From NCBI GenBank assembly GCA_963576785.1, contig OY756149.1, forward strand, positions 1,550,001 to 1,614,000: a stretch of DNA of 64,000 bases, given 5' to 3'. The translations under genes were made by a program, and so were the position numbers. Positions 62,462-64,000 of the stretch are shown in pieces; position 1 is the first letter of the stretch, and each line of letters opens with the position of its first letter. Source of the stretch: Chlorophyllum brunneum (Eukaryota; Basidiomycota; Agaricomycetes; Agaricales; Agaricaceae). The notes beneath the pieces were generated by a model. The model saw only the letters and a list, made by a program, of their open reading frames with translations, searched no databases and had not been told where the DNA came from.

Positions 62462-64000
62462 ATGCACTTCACCAAGCCAGCATGGGTCATCCACAAAGAC
62501 TCTGCAAAGAGCGACTCAAATCCAAAACGCCTCTCAATATTCTCCGTCCATGTGCACCCTGATGGTTCCCGTATTGCAACAGGCGGTCTCGATGCCAAAG
62601 TCCGCATCTGGAGCACAAAACCCATTCTCAATCCCGCATCCGAGGAGTCTGGCAAGCCGCCAAAGTCGCTATGCACACTCTCTATGCACACCGGACCTGT
62701 CCTGACTGTGCGCTGGGCTCATTCCGGGCGCTGGCTGGCCAGCGGAAGCGATGACGAAATTGTCATGATTTGGGATCTTGACCCGTATGTCCTTGATTGC
62801 TCTCCCATGGTTACCCTTATTCAGATCACATTTGTGCGCTAGAGGTGCACGGGGGAAGGTCTGGGGATCGGATGAAGTGAATGTGGAAGGTTGGAAGCCA
62901 CTGAAACGACTTCCAGGCCATGAAAGCGGTATCTCACCCACATTTTCTCCTAGACAGCGTGCTCATTATGCCATGTCCAGATGTTACGGACGTTGCATGG
63001 TCGCCCGGAGATAGATATCTTGCGTCAGTTGGGTTGGATTCTGCGGTGATAATCTGGTGTGGATTCACATTAGGTATGTGAAGGTCTTTGTTGAATGGCT
63101 TCGACTGAACGCGTGTCCGTCACCAACAGAGCGCCTTTATAAGATTGACCAACACCAAGGCTTTGTCAAGGGTGTGTGCTGGGACCCCGTTGGAGAGTTT
63201 CTTGCGACTCAGTCCGACGACAGGTCCGTCAAAATATGGCGGACAACCGACTGGGGTCTGGAGGCTGAAGTAAGAAAACCCTTTGAGGATTCGCCTGGTA
63301 GCACATTCTTTAGACGCCTCAGGTGAGTTTGGTCCTCGACCGTCAACAACTCCTATCTCATGTCTCTCCACAGCTGGTCGCCGGACGGCGCGCACATAAC
63401 TGCTTCTAACGCTACCAACAATAAAGGCTTTGTGTTCATCGCGGCAGTTATCACGCGTAATACCTGGACCTCTGAGATCAGTCTTGTTGGTCACGAAAAC
63501 ACTGTAGAAGTTGCTGTTAGTTTCCTCGCCCTACGTGCATACTTCACATTTCGCTAAACTTTCACGACAGTCTTATAACCCGCATATTTTTCTTCGAAAC
63601 CCTAATGCACCGGTTGCTACAGCAAACATCTGCTCTGTCGTCGCCCTGGGCGCAGACGACCGCTCCGTTTCCATATGGCAGACAAAATCGGCCCGGCCTT
63701 TGATCGTAGCGAAAGAGGTCTTCGACCGTCAAATCATGGATCTCAGCTGGTACGTCTACTTTTGTTTCTCTCGTTGTCTATCACCCAAGCATCAACAGGT
63801 CCTGGGATGGACTCACGCTCTATGCTGCATCGTCGGATGGCACCATTGGTGTCTTCAGCTTCGATCCTGAAGAGCTCGAAGGCATTGCTCCCCACTCCGT
63901 ACAAGAACAATACCTTGCCAAATTCGGCTTCAAAGCACCAACGATACCTGAAGGCTACTCCCACGTGTCTGCGCTGATGCAAACTACGAATCACACACCT
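62462..64000 (+). CDS. hir1: HIR1/HIRA-type histone chaperone, N-terminal part (cut by window end)
   Basis: Seven exons: 62462-62784, 62843-62928, 62981-63073, 63130-63322, 63374-63515, 63571-63749 and 63799 to the window edge, about 406 codons so far. Consecutive WD40 blades end in Val-Arg-Ile-Trp, Val-Met-Ile-Trp-Asp, Val-Ile-Ile-Trp, Val-Lys-Ile-Trp and Val-Ser-Ile-Trp. HIRA hallmarks: Lys-Pro-Ala-Trp at the start, Ala-Thr-Gly-Gly-Leu-Asp-Ala-Lys, Arg-Leu-Pro-Gly-His-Glu-Ser-Asp-Val, Gln-Gly-Phe-Val-Lys-Gly-Val-Cys-Trp-Asp-Pro, and Ala-Leu-Gly-Ala-Asp-Asp-Arg-Ser. The HIR complex deposits H3-H4 independently of replication and represses histone genes. The C-terminal Hira domain is outside the window. 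Confidence 0.92.

Overview
The window is nuclear DNA of a filamentous basidiomycete, most likely an Agaricomycete. The evidence is dense spliced genes with GT-AG introns of about 45-70 bp, a CBM1-carrying GH5 endoglucanase, NACHT-type STAND ATPases, F-box proteins, and a chromodomain Ty3/Gypsy element using Tf1-type self-priming. No bacterial-style operons are present.

Layout. 1-2.3 kb: gene-poor, with debris of a cyclin-like locus. 2.3-4.0 kb (-): multipass membrane protein, copy 1. 5.2-6.5 kb (-): cyclin-like gene. 7.6-9.4 kb (-): nine-exon CBM1-GH5 endoglucanase. 11.1-15.0 kb (+): large HAM1-like protein. 15.2-17.6 kb (-): Prp3 (U4/U6 snRNP), head to head with mitochondrial ribosomal protein L16 (17.6-18.4 kb, +) across only 59 bp. 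19.9-21.4 kb (-): ORC2, head to head with a small two-exon gene. 22.8-24.6 kb (-): membrane protein copy 2, divergent from a truncated NACHT pseudogene (25.9 kb, +). 26.4-28.0 kb (-): F-box protein. 30.0-31.4 kb (+): Ulp1-like protease ORF. 32.2-55.8 kb: second copy of the 19.6-26.3 kb block, split by 16.4 kb of nested transposons. 55.4-57.6 kb (+): full-length NACHT gene. 58.1-59.4 kb (+): inverted second copy of the cyclin-like gene. 60.6-61.6 kb (-): single-pass membrane protein with a homopolymer frameshift. 62.5 kb to the window end (+): HIR1/HIRA-type WD40 histone chaperone, cut by the window edge.

The most striking feature is the repeat architecture. A segment holding ORC2, its divergent neighbour, the membrane protein and the NACHT gene occurs twice in direct orientation. 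In the second copy the ORC2 pseudogene is split at a TA dinucleotide by a Tc1/mariner element with 210-bp terminal inverted repeats. That element contains two Gypsy chromoviruses (one with a perfect ATTTC target duplication, one carrying an inverted solo LTR) and Copia remnants. The two segment copies have decayed reciprocally: copy A keeps ORC2 and the membrane protein but has a broken NACHT gene; copy B has broken ORC2 and membrane genes but a full-length NACHT gene.

Exon boundaries were inferred by eye from splice consensus, reading frame and comparison between paralogues in the window. Names rest on recognised motifs, not on database searches.
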